A stretch of DNA of 64,000 bases from Streptomyces sp. NBS 14/10 (GCF_002224125.1 NZ_NCSM01000003.1:317747-381746); one strand, 5' to 3'. Counted from the stretch's first letter, positions 16,050-23,758 are shown. Numbers and translations: made by a program. Notes: a model not told the origin generated them from the sequence alone.

Positions 16050-18425
16050 ATGGCGACGGCGACGTGTACCGCTTTCCGTGCGGTCCTGGAGGACAGCGGG
16101 TGCCGGGTTGGGCAGCAGGTGCTGTATGAACGGGTGGGTTTCCTCAGTGTTTTGTGTCGGGATCTGACGGCTGGGCTGGTTGCGTCCCGGTGGGATGAGG
16201 CGTCGTTGGATGTGCTGGCCGCCGGGGTGGACGGACGGGGTGAGGCGTTGCCGTCCAAGGGTTGGATGGCTCTGCGCCGCCTGGGCTGGAACACCCCCGC
16301 CCCGGCATCTTCTGCTTATGCCGAGTGTGTCGGGGCGGGGGGTGTGGGGGTGTATGTGTCGGATCGGGTGCGGCGGGCGGGTGAGGAGCAGGCGGCCCGT
16401 GCCTTGCGGCTGGCTCTGCACCGCCGGACGGTTGTGGGGGCGTTACTGGCGACGTGGCCTGCTGATCCGTCCCGGCGTACGGGAGCGGAGTGGGCGGCGT
16501 TGCGGGCGGTGCTGCCTGCTGGGGTGGGTGGGGCGGAGGTCCGTAACCGGACCCGTCAGATCCGGGAATTCGTCCGTTCGCATGCGGGGCGGTTGCCGTC
16601 GGGGCTGTGTGAGCTGGAGGGGCCGCCGGCGGTGGCGTGCCAGGTGCTGCTGGCGGCGATGGACTGCCAGCAGACCACCCTGGAACGCCTGGACCCGGTC
16701 TGGGCCCGGCTGCGGGTCAAGCTCCCGTTGTGCGCTGCTCCCCGCTCGCGGCGGGACTGGGCCTGGCACGTCATCGACCTGCGCCTGCCCGCCACCGTCG
16801 AGGCGGACGCGCTGCTGCACGCTCCGACCCTGCGCCCCACCCCCAGCGGCCGGGCCGCGGTCGACCTGCCCCACTCCCGCCCCCACCCCGCCACCCAGGC
16901 CACCGGGCACACCGTGGCGATGGGTTTCGACTGGGGTGTCAACACCCTGCTGACCGGAGCGGTGGGCCGCCTGACCGGGCGGGGCACAGGCGCGCGGGTG
17001 GTCACCGACGGCCGGCCGCTGATCTTCGACGCCACCGCGATCAGCGCGAAACTGCACCGCCTGCGCAGCCACCGCGAACACCTGGCCGCCAAACGCGACC
17101 ACTACCAGGCGCTCGCGGCCTCGCGCGGCGCCCCACACCGCGCCTGGGGCCCGCTTCTTGACCGGGCGGCGGTGCTGGAGCGCGAGCATGCCCGGGTGTG
17201 CGCCCGCATCCGGCACCTGAACCACGCACTCGCGTGGTCGGCCGCCCGCTGGGCCGTCGACCAGGCCAGCGCCCTGGGCGCGTCCGTGATCTACCTCGAA
17301 GACCTGGCCACCCTCGAAGCCCGTGGGAAGCGCCGGGGCAACGCCCGGCTGTCCGGGCAGGTACGGGGCACCGTCACCGACGCGATACGACACCTGGCCG
17401 CCAAAGCGGGCATCACGGTGGTCACCGTCCCGGCCCGGGGCACCTCCGCCCTCTGCCCTCAATGCCTGGGGACACTCGGCCACCATCCCGCGCCCGACCG
17501 GCTGGGCGAGCGCGGCTGGAGCTGGGCTCACTGCACCAGGTGCGGCCTGTCCCTGGACCGCGACCACGCAGCCGCCCGCCGCATCGTCTCCCGCGGCCTC
17601 CTCGGCCAGACCCACACCACCACCGAGCGTGCCACCGGCATCCGCACCATCCGCACCACCGCCGAGGGCACCGTCACCCTCGTGCGCCGCTCGAAGAAGA
17701 CCACCCGCCACCTGCGCCGCGCCCGCCGCACCACCACCCACCCCCGGCCACGCGGACCGAAGACCACCCCCGGCAAGACCCGTCCCACCCCCACCCGGCC
17801 CACACCCACGCGCCGGGCCCGCACTCTAGAGGGGCCCCGACCGGCGGCCGTCCGGGGGGCGTTGAAGCCTTCCCGCCGTATGCCCGATGTGCGTACGGTC
17901 CCCGCCACCACCCCCACCGGGGCGGTCAAGCGTCCGGCGGGGCATGACACCCAGACCCACGCCCCCTTCCCGGGGCGCGGGCCAGGTCATGGAGTACCCG
18001 CCCCAGCCCGGCCGGAGCCTCCTTCGGCATGGCGGGGGCGGCTCTCCCGCGAAACCTGTCGACGGCGCACCCACGCCGCCGAGCGGACCGGCTTCCACCA
18101 CGCGCACGCCACCAAAGTCCACCCCCTCACCCCGAGGTTCGGACCCCACCGTGACGACGCGCGGCCACGCCGCGCCCGAAAGCCTGAAACCCACAGGCAC
18201 ACACAGAGTTTCCGAGACGCTTCCGACCTTTCCCCCCTCCAGCGGTTCATCGCCCAGTGGGCCGTCTACGTCCACATTCAGCGGCAGCCGAATCTCGCGA
18301 AAGAGTTCCGTCACTGGGAGGACACCGCCGAGACCGGCGACGCCACGCAGGCCCGACGCGCCGCGTCCGCGATCCGCAAGATCCTCGATGACGCACACTC
18401 CGCGCTCGGCCTCCCGCCGCGGTGA
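16050..18425 (+). CDS. tnpB: large TnpB-like RuvC nuclease (IS605 OrfB family) with fused tail
   Basis: TnpB proteins are RNA-guided DNA nucleases of IS200/IS605-type elements and ancestors of Cas12. All parts of the split RuvC site are visible: RuvC-I GFDWGVNTL (Asp 294), RuvC-II VIYLEDLATLEARG (Glu 417), the zinc ribbon CPQC (469-472) and CTRC (495-498), and RuvC-III LDRDHAAARRI (Asp 503/505). About 290 residues precede RuvC-I, more than in classical ~400-residue TnpB. After residue about 530 comes an Arg/Thr/Pro-rich segment up to about 715, where the guide RNA scaffold normally overlaps the gene. The last ~70 residues (SPLQRFIAQWAVYVHIQ onward) look like the end of an unrelated host gene read in frame. 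No tnpA or CRISPR array is nearby. ATG 16050 is chosen; GTGs at 16038 and 16026 are alternatives. Confidence 0.85.
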   Translation: MATATCTAFRAVLEDSGCRVGQQVLYERVGFLSVLCRDLTAGLVASRWDEASLDVLAAGVDGRGEALPSKGWMALRRLGWNTPAPASSAYAECVGAGGVGVYVSDRVRRAGEEQAARALRLALHRRTVVGALLATWPADPSRRTGAEWAALRAVLPAGVGGAEVRNRTRQIREFVRSHAGRLPSGLCELEGPPAVACQVLLAAMDCQQTTLERLDPVWARLRVKLPLCAAPRSRRDWAWHVIDLRLPATVEADALLHAPTLRPTPSGRAAVDLPHSRPHPATQATGHTVAMGFDWGVNTLLTGAVGRLTGRGTGARVVTDGRPLIFDATAISAKLHRLRSHREHLAAKRDHYQALAASRGAPHRAWGPLLDRAAVLEREHARVCARIRHLNHALAWSAARWAVDQASALGASVIYLEDLATLEARGKRRGNARLSGQVRGTVTDAIRHLAAKAGITVVTVPARGTSALCPQCLGTLGHHPAPDRLGERGWSWAHCTRCGLSLDRDHAAARRIVSRGLLGQTHTTTERATGIRTIRTTAEGTVTLVRRSKKTTRHLRRARRTTTHPRPRGPKTTPGKTRPTPTRPTPTRRARTLEGPRPAAVRGALKPSRRMPDVRTVPATTPTGAVKRPAGHDTQTHAPFPGRGPGHGVPAPARPEPPSAWRGRLSRETCRRRTHAAERTGFHHAHATKVHPLTPRFGPHRDDARPRRARKPETHRHTQSFRDASDLSPLQRFIAQWAVYVHIQRQPNLAKEFRHWEDTAETGDATQARRAASAIRKILDDAHSALGLPPR
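18159..18198 (+). repeat. paired hairpins near presumed right end / guide-RNA scaffold of TnpB element
   Basis: gcgcggc-cac-gccgcgc (18159-18175) is a perfect 7-bp stem with a 3-nt loop. gcctg-aaaccca-caggc (18182-18198) is a 5-bp stem just after it. In tnpB elements the right end and the 3' part of the omega (re)RNA are hairpin-rich and overlap or follow the tnpB 3' end. Sequence beyond about 18230 resembles unrelated coding sequence. Assignment as the right end is inference. Confidence 0.35.
18248..18286 (+). repeat. 39-bp direct repeat, copy 1 (35/39 identical to 19539-19577)
   Basis: Starts catcgcccagtgggccgtct and ends attcagcggca. In the frame of the long tnpB ORF it encodes IAQWAVYVHIQR. 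The second copy lies 1.29 kb downstream in the same orientation. The four differences are all transitions, as expected for diverged copies of one sequence. Confidence 0.8.
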
Positions 18426-18472
18426 GCGTCGGCCGACGCTGGCTTGTTCCTGACGGTGGATAAGCTTCCGGC

Positions 18473-18910
18473 ATGGGCGTCCGTGTAGAGATCATCCAGG
18501 AAGCGAGTCAAGAACTCGTCGATGTCTTCGGTCGACTGCTGCCGCAGCTGTCCTCGACAGCCAAGCCCCTCGACTACGAAGCGGTCGACCGGATGGTGAC
18601 GTGTGAAGCGAACACTGTGCTCGCCGCCCGGACGTCCGATGCGATCGTCGGCACCCTGACTCTGGTGCTGTTGCCCTTGCCGTCCGGGCTGCGAGCCCGA
18701 ATCGAAGACGTGGTCGTCGACAGTGATGCGCGAGGCAAGGGAGTCGCGGGCCTCCTCACTCAGGAGGCCTTGCGAATTGCCCGGGAGGCGGGCGCCCGGA
18801 CAGTCGATCTCACCTCCCGGCCGGATCGTGCAGCAGCAAACCGACTCTATGAACGCCTCGGTTTCCAGGTCCGGCATTCGACGGTCTACCGCTTCCCGAT
18901 CGACCGGTAG
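18473..18910 (+). CDS. GNAT-family N-acetyltransferase
   Basis: A 145-residue protein with the GNAT fold. Motif A for acetyl-CoA is IEDVVVDSDARGKGVAGLLTQEALRIAREAGA (R/Q-x-x-G-x-G/A as ARGKGVAG), and motif B is AANRLYERLGFQVRHSTVYRFP. Residue ARTVDLTSRPDR resembles small-molecule or amino-acid acetyltransferases. The substrate is unknown. It is a single gene in the accessory region between the TnpB element and the toxin-antitoxin remnant. Confidence 0.9.
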   Translation: MGVRVEIIQEASQELVDVFGRLLPQLSSTAKPLDYEAVDRMVTCEANTVLAARTSDAIVGTLTLVLLPLPSGLRARIEDVVVDSDARGKGVAGLLTQEALRIAREAGARTVDLTSRPDRAAANRLYERLGFQVRHSTVYRFPIDR

Positions 18911-18941
18911 GCGTTCGACGAAGAGGGGACGCGCCGACGTG

Positions 18942-18957
18942 TCATCCGATCGGATGA
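18942..18957. promoter_or_regulatory. perfect 16-bp palindrome upstream of toxin-antitoxin remnant
   Basis: TCATCCGATCGGATGA is its own reverse complement and lies 51 bp before the GTG of the toxin gene. A weak -10-like TACGCT lies only a few bases before that GTG, so the transcript may be leaderless. Type II antitoxins normally repress their own operon at such palindromes, so this is the likely operator. Confidence 0.55.
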
Positions 18958-19008
18958 TCGCTGCCCGAAGTCGCGGCGATTCCCTGCGTCCTGCCTACGC
19001 TGCGAACG

Positions 19009-19221
19009 GTGGAGCGACCGTACGACATCGAGATCGAACCTGAGGTAAGAGAGTGGCTGGATGCTCTGCCGCGCGAGCACTACCGCGCGGTCGAGCGCCA
19101 CGCCGACCACCTGGGCGACGGCACCGTACGCCTCACCTGCCTGTGGGCCCAGCAGGAATGCGAAGGGTCGCACGCCGCCGCGCAGACCACCTATCACCGG
19201 ACGTTCGAGGAGTCACCGTGA
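19009..19221 (+). pseudogene. internally deleted Gp49/HigB-like (RelE-superfamily) toxin
   Basis: Only 70 residues. The start MERPYDIEIEPEVREWLDALP matches the N-terminus of the phage Gp49-like toxins common in Streptomyces (usually 110-125 residues). The end WAQQECEGSH...YHRTFEE matches their C-terminal tail. The central beta-sheet that carries the RNase surface is missing between about residues 38 and 45, so the product is very unlikely to be toxic. The GTG start is followed by a TGA that overlaps the antitoxin GTG (GTGA). Confidence 0.65.
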
Positions 19222-19529
19222 GCAGGGCTTACCACACCTCATGGACGATCCCCGAGGAACATCGAGCCGATCCGGCGTACGTCGAGGCGGGCGCCGCCAT
19301 CGCCCTGGGGCAGGCGGTCTACGACCGTCGCACGGCCTTGGGAATCGACCAAGCGTCGCTCGCCGAGCGGACGGGGCTGTCCACGGACGACATCGACCGC
19401 CTTGAGGGCGGCGGCACCGCGCCCACGCTCCCGCTCCTGCGCCCCTTGGCCAAGGCGCTGGACGCCGCACTGGACGTGTCGATCGATACGGAAGAAACCC
19501 GCGTCTCGTTCGTGCCGCACGCCGCTTGA
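19218..19529 (+). CDS. HTH (XRE-type) antitoxin of the decayed toxin-antitoxin pair
   Basis: A 103-residue protein with a Cro/C1 helix-turn-helix: GQAVYDRRTALGIDQASLAERTGLSTDDIDRLEGGGTAPTLPLLRPLAKALDAAL. This is the usual architecture of antitoxins paired with Gp49-like toxins. Its GTG overlaps the toxin stop (GTGA), so it is coupled. With the toxin gutted it probably survives only as a repressor of its own operon or as a neutral relic. Confidence 0.85.
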   Translation: MSRAYHTSWTIPEEHRADPAYVEAGAAIALGQAVYDRRTALGIDQASLAERTGLSTDDIDRLEGGGTAPTLPLLRPLAKALDAALDVSIDTEETRVSFVPHAA

Positions 19530-19538
19530 CGCCCTTCA

Positions 19539-19577
19539 CATCGCCCAGCGGGCCACCTACGTCCACATTCAGTGGCA
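19539..19577 (+). repeat. 39-bp direct repeat, copy 2 (35/39 identical to 18248-18286)
   Basis: Begins catcgcccagcgggccacct and ends attcagtggca, 10 bp after the antitoxin stop. It is non-coding here. Sequence similarity stops at the edges, so the block from 18287 to 19538 (GNAT plus toxin-antitoxin) is bracketed by these repeats. Confidence 0.8.
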
Positions 19578-19602
19578 CCCATACCGCCGAACGGGGGCCC
19601 GT

Positions 19603-20226
19603 CTACTCGGAGTTGGTGAGCCGGTCGCGCGTTGTGGTGTGGCGGGCGCGGTGGTTGGCGACGTTGGTGCGGTTGCCGCACAGGCCGGGCATGCAGTAGC
19701 GGCGGCTGCCGGGGCGGGTGGTGTCGATGAACGCTCCCCGGCAGGTGGGCGCGGTGCATGGGCGGAAGCGCTGTTCGCCGAGGGTGTGTACGACGCCGAG
19801 GATGCCGATGCCGCAGATCAATGACAGGGCGTCGGCGACGGTTGCTCCGTCACGGAGTGGGACGGCCCAGCGTGTGCGGTTCCCGTGTGCGGGATCAGGA
19901 ATCAGGGTGGCACCTTGGGCGGGCGAGGTGAGCGTGGTGGCGCCGGCGATGAGGTGGGCGCGGTCGGGGTGGTCGATCAGGTCGCGCACGGTTTTCCGGA
20001 GGGCGTGGACCGCGTGGAGGTCGGCGGTGCTTGCGCGGCGGGCCAGTGCGGAGAGTGCGCCGGGCACCTCGTCGTTTGCGGACGGGTCTCCGAGTTGGTC
20101 GGTGAACTCGACCAGGGCGGCCAGGTCGGGCAGGTGGTCGTCGCCGCGCCAGACTTCGGCGGTTGTGTTGACCAGGTCGGTCGCGACCCCCGCCGCCCAG
20201 GCGTAATCGTCCAACGTGACTTGCAT
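19603..20226 (-). CDS. CGNR zinc-finger / ABATE-domain regulator
   Basis: A 207-residue protein. The N-terminal ~140 residues match the ABATE (putative stress-induced transcription regulator) domain, and the C-terminus holds the CGNR motif: C-TAPTCRGAFIDTTRPGSRRYCMPGLCGNRTNVANHRAR, with four Cys for zinc. Such proteins are thought to regulate transcription. ATG 20226 is divergent from the HAD gene; the 76-bp spacer is AT-rich (aactttagcccttacata) and probably holds both promoters. Confidence 0.92.
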   Translation of the reverse strand: MQVTLDDYAWAAGVATDLVNTTAEVWRGDDHLPDLAALVEFTDQLGDPSANDEVPGALSALARRASTADLHAVHALRKTVRDLIDHPDRAHLIAGATTLTSPAQGATLIPDPAHGNRTRWAVPLRDGATVADALSLICGIGILGVVHTLGEQRFRPCTAPTCRGAFIDTTRPGSRRYCMPGLCGNRTNVANHRARHTTTRDRLTNSE

Positions 20227-20302
20227 CCCTGGCGAACCTCTCGCTACGTTCGGCTAACAGCAACTTTAGCCCTTACATAGCTTCGCCCGGGAGAGTTCGC
20301 TC

Positions 20303-20992
20303 ATGTCAGTGCTGGAGATCGATGCCGTCGTGTTCGACGTGCTCGGCACACTCGTCGACGAACCCGCCGGACTCCGCGCCGGCATTCGTGAACTCGACCC
20401 GTCGCTCGACGAGCCCAGGACCGAGCATCTGTTGTCGCTGTGGCAGCAGCACATCGACCGCGAGCAGCGTCGCGTCCTCGACGGCGGCCGCCCCTACCTC
20501 GCCAGTGACGCCCTCGACCGGGAAGCCGCCCGGCTCGTCGCCGACGCCGCCGGAGTCGGCGACCCGGCCGCCGTAGCGGCGCTGGCGCTGTCGGCTCGCC
20601 GGCTGCCGCCGTGGCCCGACACCGTGGCAGGGCTCGCCCGACTCGCCGAACGGTTCCCGCTGATCGGGCTCTCCAACGCGAGCCGTACGGCGCTGCTGGG
20701 GCTCAACGCCCACGCCGGGCTGCGCTGGCACCAGGCCCTGTCGGCCGAGGACGCCCGGACCTACAAGCCCGACCCGGCGGTCTATCAGCTGGCCGTCACC
20801 GTCTCCGGACGGCCGCCGGAGCGGCTGCTGATGGTCGCCGCCCACGCCTGGGACCTGCGCGGAGCGCAGCGCCTCGGCCTGCGCACCGCCTATGTCGCCC
20901 GCCCCGTCGGCGACCCGCCCGCCTCCTCGGACCGGTTCGACCTGTACGCCGACGACCTGACCGATCTGGCCGGCCAACTCGGCGAGATCTAA
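20303..20992 (+). CDS. HAD-superfamily hydrolase, haloacid dehalogenase type II-like
   Basis: A 229-residue protein with HAD motif I as VVFDVLGTLVDE (nucleophile Asp; the usual second Asp at +2 is Leu, as in haloacid dehalogenases), motif II LSNAS, the lysine motif AEDARTYKPDPAVYQ, and motif IV AAHAWDLRGAQRLGLRTAYV. This pattern fits (S)-2-haloacid dehalogenase (type II) rather than a phosphatase. gggagag lies 8 nt before the ATG. The substrate is unknown. Confidence 0.9.
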   Translation: MSVLEIDAVVFDVLGTLVDEPAGLRAGIRELDPSLDEPRTEHLLSLWQQHIDREQRRVLDGGRPYLASDALDREAARLVADAAGVGDPAAVAALALSARRLPPWPDTVAGLARLAERFPLIGLSNASRTALLGLNAHAGLRWHQALSAEDARTYKPDPAVYQLAVTVSGRPPERLLMVAAHAWDLRGAQRLGLRTAYVARPVGDPPASSDRFDLYADDLTDLAGQLGEI

Positions 20993-21008
20993 AAGCCGGA
21001 CGAGGAGG

Positions 21009-21545
21009 TCAGCGGTTGTCGCCGCGTTCGCCGTCGGCGGTCTTGGAGAAGCCGTCGTGCCAGGCGGCCTTCGCTCCGGAGTCGCCGATCCGGTACACGT
21101 CCACGACGGCGCCCGCGGCCACCCCGACGGAGAGCACCACTGCCGCGACCCGGACAACCAGCGCGGACCGGGGCGCGGCCGCCCGGGTCCGCTCCCCGGG
21201 GGCCGCCTCCGCCGACGCCGACCTGCGGGTCGTCCACCAGACCGCCGTCGCCAGCACGAACAGGCCCGCGGCCCAGGGAAGCAGCCCGTCGCCGAGCTCG
21301 GCGTGCCTGCGCACCAGGGCGTTGCTGTCGACGTGCTCCTCCAGCCACTCGCCGGCCTGCGTGGCCACGGGCACGCTCGCCAGCGTCACAAGGCCCAGCA
21401 GGGGGAGCACAACCCCCATCCGCCGGGCCGCACTCGGCCATATCGCGCCAACCACCACCGCCAGGGCGGTCAAGGGAACGAGCACGACGACGAAGTGCAC
21501 GAACAGGACGTGTGCGGGCAGACCGTTGATCACGGTGAGGCTCAT
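21009..21545 (-). CDS. DUF2231-like integral membrane protein
   Basis: A 178-residue protein beginning with NGLPAHVLFVHFVVVLVPL, whose paired His residues resemble DUF2231 membrane proteins. It has four predicted membrane segments: VHFVVVLVPLTALAVVVGAI, GVVLPLLGLVTLASVPVAT, LLPWAAGLFVLATAVWW and VVRVAAVVLSVGVAAGAVV. ATG 21545 follows tggagg at 8-9 nt. It ends convergently 16 nt from the HAD gene. Function is unknown; His-rich first helices in this family suggest cofactor binding (inference). Confidence 0.8.
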   Translation of the reverse strand: MSLTVINGLPAHVLFVHFVVVLVPLTALAVVVGAIWPSAARRMGVVLPLLGLVTLASVPVATQAGEWLEEHVDSNALVRRHAELGDGLLPWAAGLFVLATAVWWTTRRSASAEAAPGERTRAAAPRSALVVRVAAVVLSVGVAAGAVVDVYRIGDSGAKAAWHDGFSKTADGERGDNR

Positions 21546-21713
21546 CAGGTTTTTCCTCCAGAGGTGACCATGACAGGGCGGCGCGCGCATGTGCGCCCCG
21601 TGTGCCGGTCTGTGAGGCGCGCCAGACTCTCACAGGAACTTCTGAACTTCCTCTGAACCCGCCCTCTCCCAAAAGCGCTGGCCGTACGTTCCCGGGGTTC
21701 CTAACCTTCCGGC

Positions 21714-22340
21714 GTGAGCACGGACATCTACGGCTGCATCGAGACCCGCCATCCATGTGCCGATCACGACTGGTACGACGACGCGCCGTGGCTGTACGCC
21801 ATGGACCTGTCCCCGCTGTACTCCGGGAACGACTACACGGCCTTCGGATGCCTCTTCGGTGTCCGGAACTACGCCGGCTGGGAACCGGTGGCCGCCGGTC
21901 GTGGGCTGCCTGGGGATGTCTCAGCCCAGGTCCGCGGCGACTATGAGCGATGGGCTCCCCTCGACACGCTCCACGGTGCCACCTGGGTCGCGTGGCAGGA
22001 GCTGGAGGCCATCGACATGGGCGCCGTTCCCCGAGGATCCCGCGGGCTCCTGCGAGTCCAGGAGCCCGAGACGTCGGCAGCGGTCTGGGAGTACTGGGTG
22101 ACGGATACCTGGCCGATCGAGATCATCAACCGCTTCGGGGAACCCCCGGTCGGCAGTTCCCCTGCGACGGCTCGCCACGGAACCTGGACATCGGGATCAG
22201 CGACGTTGGGCTTCCACCGCGTCACGCGCGGGCAGGCCATCGGGCCCGGCAGCGGCTGGGAGCACGTCTTCGCCGTGATGAAGGCCCTGGCAGGACGCTT
22301 CGGCCCACGAGGGGTTCGACTGGTCGCCTACTTCGACTGA
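21714..22340 (+). CDS. hypothetical protein, Trp/Tyr-rich
   Basis: A 208-residue soluble protein that I do not recognise. It starts MSTDIYGCIETRHP and is unusually rich in Trp, Tyr and Gly (HDWYDDAPWLYAMDL, YSGNDYTAFGCLFGVRNYAGW, VWEYWVTDTWP), which suggests a compact beta-rich fold. Related-looking proteins occur singly in Streptomyces. A possible -10 (taacct) lies 7-8 nt before the GTG with no SD, so the mRNA may be leaderless. Confidence 0.7.
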   Translation: MSTDIYGCIETRHPCADHDWYDDAPWLYAMDLSPLYSGNDYTAFGCLFGVRNYAGWEPVAAGRGLPGDVSAQVRGDYERWAPLDTLHGATWVAWQELEAIDMGAVPRGSRGLLRVQEPETSAAVWEYWVTDTWPIEIINRFGEPPVGSSPATARHGTWTSGSATLGFHRVTRGQAIGPGSGWEHVFAVMKALAGRFGPRGVRLVAYFD

Positions 22341-22435
22341 TCTCTGCTGGGAGCGGTTGAGCAGCGCGGTCAGCCTCTTCGCTCCGGAGGTTCCGGTAGT
22401 GGACGTCGGGTAGCCGGCCGTCATCGCACCCTTTG

Positions 22436-22487
22436 AACGATTCGTTTACAACTATCAGTTGACATCAGATCGTGCGCCTCCCATCCT
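22436..22487 (+). promoter_or_regulatory. promoter with two adjacent palindromes; leaderless transcript likely
   Basis: AACGATTCGTT (22436-22446) and CAACT-atc-AGTTG (22449-22461) are adjacent inverted repeats in an AT-rich patch. TTGACA (22459-22464) overlaps the second. A weak -10 (catcct, 22482-22487) lies 17 bp on and only 6 bp before the ATG at 22494, which has no SD. This fits a repressed promoter giving a leaderless mRNA. Confidence 0.5.
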
Positions 22488-22493
22488 GATCTC

Positions 22494-22937
22494 ATGTCGT
22501 CAACTCCCGATCAGCACCCCGATCCCTTCACACCCCCGTCCCCCGACCAGGCACGAGCCCACCGCGTCTACGCGTCGTTGATGCGCATCGCCGAGCGGCA
22601 CGCCGCCACCGACGAGCAGCGTCGGCGGCAGGCGCACGCTTCGCTCATCGGGCCGCACGAGGCCGTCAGGCTGGTGTCGTTCCTGCTCAGTGGGGTCGCG
22701 CAGCCGGTCGATGGGGAGGCGGAGGTGGATCAGGCCGATATCACCGCCGCGTTGAGTCTCGTACCGCTGGTGCGCGGGGAGATGGACGAGCTGGAGGTCG
22801 GGCTGCTCCAGATGGCGCGGGGGCGCGGTATGACGTGGCAGGAGGTGGCCTTCGGGCTCGGGCTCGGGACTCCGCAGGCCGCTCGGCAGCGTTACGAGCG
22901 GCTGGCCAGTCGTGCCGCGGTCGACCCAGGGGCCTAG
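22494..22937 (+). CDS. hypothetical protein with C-terminal HTH-like segment
   Basis: A 147-residue helical protein. Its C-terminal GRGMTWQEVAFGLGLGTPQAARQRYERL looks like a helix-turn-helix of the kind used to read DNA, and the rest (residues 20-100) is Ala/Glu-rich helix. Similar small proteins in Streptomyces are labelled DNA-binding or type III effector-like. I can support only the HTH resemblance. The 3' end overlaps the convergent methyltransferase gene by 4 nt. Confidence 0.7.
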   Translation: MSSTPDQHPDPFTPPSPDQARAHRVYASLMRIAERHAATDEQRRRQAHASLIGPHEAVRLVSFLLSGVAQPVDGEAEVDQADITAALSLVPLVRGEMDELEVGLLQMARGRGMTWQEVAFGLGLGTPQAARQRYERLASRAAVDPGA

Positions 22938-23695
22938 GGCCGGACCGCCACCAGGAGGTCTACCACGTACGTCTCCTCCACCATCCCCTCCGGGAAGATC
23001 GCGCCCAGGCGGCCGCGCTCCTCGGTGAGGAAGGCGCGGGCGCCGGCCTCGCCGAGGACGAGGAACGCCGAGTGGCTGCCGATGTTCGCCAGATGGGTGT
23101 CCAGAGGGACGGCGCGGCTCCAGCGCAGCTTGCGGCGCGTGACGCTCAGCCCCGCCAGGCCCGCGAGTTGGATGGCGCGGTCGTCGTCGGGGCGCTCCTT
23201 GGAGGGGGACTTCACTCCGCAGTGATGGGCGATGCGCTCGTCCTGCGCGGCGATCCACGGCACATCGAGGGCGCTGGTGTTCCACCAGACCGCGAGCGCG
23301 CCGCCCGGGCGCAGGACGCGCAGCGCCTCGGGGACGGAGCGGGTGATGTCGGTCCAGTGCCAGGACTGGGCGTACGTGATGAGGTCGTGGGACGCGTCGA
23401 CCAGGGGCAGGGCGTTGCCGTCGCCGCGGACGATCGGCGTGTCGGGCAGCGTACGGCGGAACTCGGCCGTCATACCGTCGCCGGGCTCTACGGCGAGCAC
23501 ATCGGCGCCGCGTTCGCGCAGCAGGACCGTGGCGATTCCGGTGCCCGCGCCCACGTCGGCGACGCGGGCGCCGACGAGAGGGCGGTCCATGATCTGCTCG
23601 ATGGTGTCCAGGACGGCGGGCGGGTAGGAGGGGCGGTTCGCGGCGTACTGGGCGGCGGCCTCGTTGAACGAATGGGCTCGTGAGGTGGTGGTCAT
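22934..23695 (-). CDS. class I SAM-dependent methyltransferase
   Basis: A 253-residue protein beginning FNEAAAQYAANRPSYPPAVLDTI, with SAM motif I as VADVGAGTGIATVLLRERGADVLAVEPGDGM (acidic end of strand 2: Glu), motif post-I, and the Trp-rich DLITYAQSWHWTD typical of the UbiE/SmtA-like group that methylates small molecules. It is preceded by an unusual purine-rich leader and a 3-codon uORF (separate entry). The substrate is unknown. Confidence 0.9.
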   Translation of the reverse strand: MTTTSRAHSFNEAAAQYAANRPSYPPAVLDTIEQIMDRPLVGARVADVGAGTGIATVLLRERGADVLAVEPGDGMTAEFRRTLPDTPIVRGDGNALPLVDASHDLITYAQSWHWTDITRSVPEALRVLRPGGALAVWWNTSALDVPWIAAQDERIAHHCGVKSPSKERPDDDRAIQLAGLAGLSVTRRKLRWSRAVPLDTHLANIGSHSAFLVLGEAGARAFLTEERGRLGAIFPEGMVEETYVVDLLVAVRP

Positions 23696-23757
23696 CCTGG
23701 CATCCTCCTCCTCTTCCTTCCTCCTTCGCTCCTCCGCTCCTCCGCTCCTCGCGTCGT
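23692..23757 (-). promoter_or_regulatory. purine-rich multi-SD leader with 3-codon uORF
   Basis: On the minus strand the leader of the methyltransferase is a run of about 50 purine-rich bases with repeated gaggagcg units, each able to act as a ribosome-binding site. It ends in ATG CCA GGA TGA (23703-23692), a three-codon reading frame whose stop overlaps the true ATG (ATGA). The gene sits right behind the conservon stop, so this could raise or meter its translation. Confidence 0.5.
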
Positions 23758-23758
23758 C

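Noticed and set aside
15808..16050. 80-codon plus-strand frame before tnpB
   Set aside because: No ribosome site or family resemblance, lower-GC non-coding composition; more likely element end sequence.
16443..17741. 432-codon minus-strand open frame
   Set aside because: Antisense shadow of tnpB; all conserved motifs are on the plus strand.
15211..18425. Possible CRISPR-Cas12 locus around the RuvC nuclease
   Set aside because: No repeat-spacer array or adaptation genes within several kilobases; TnpB is the simpler reading.
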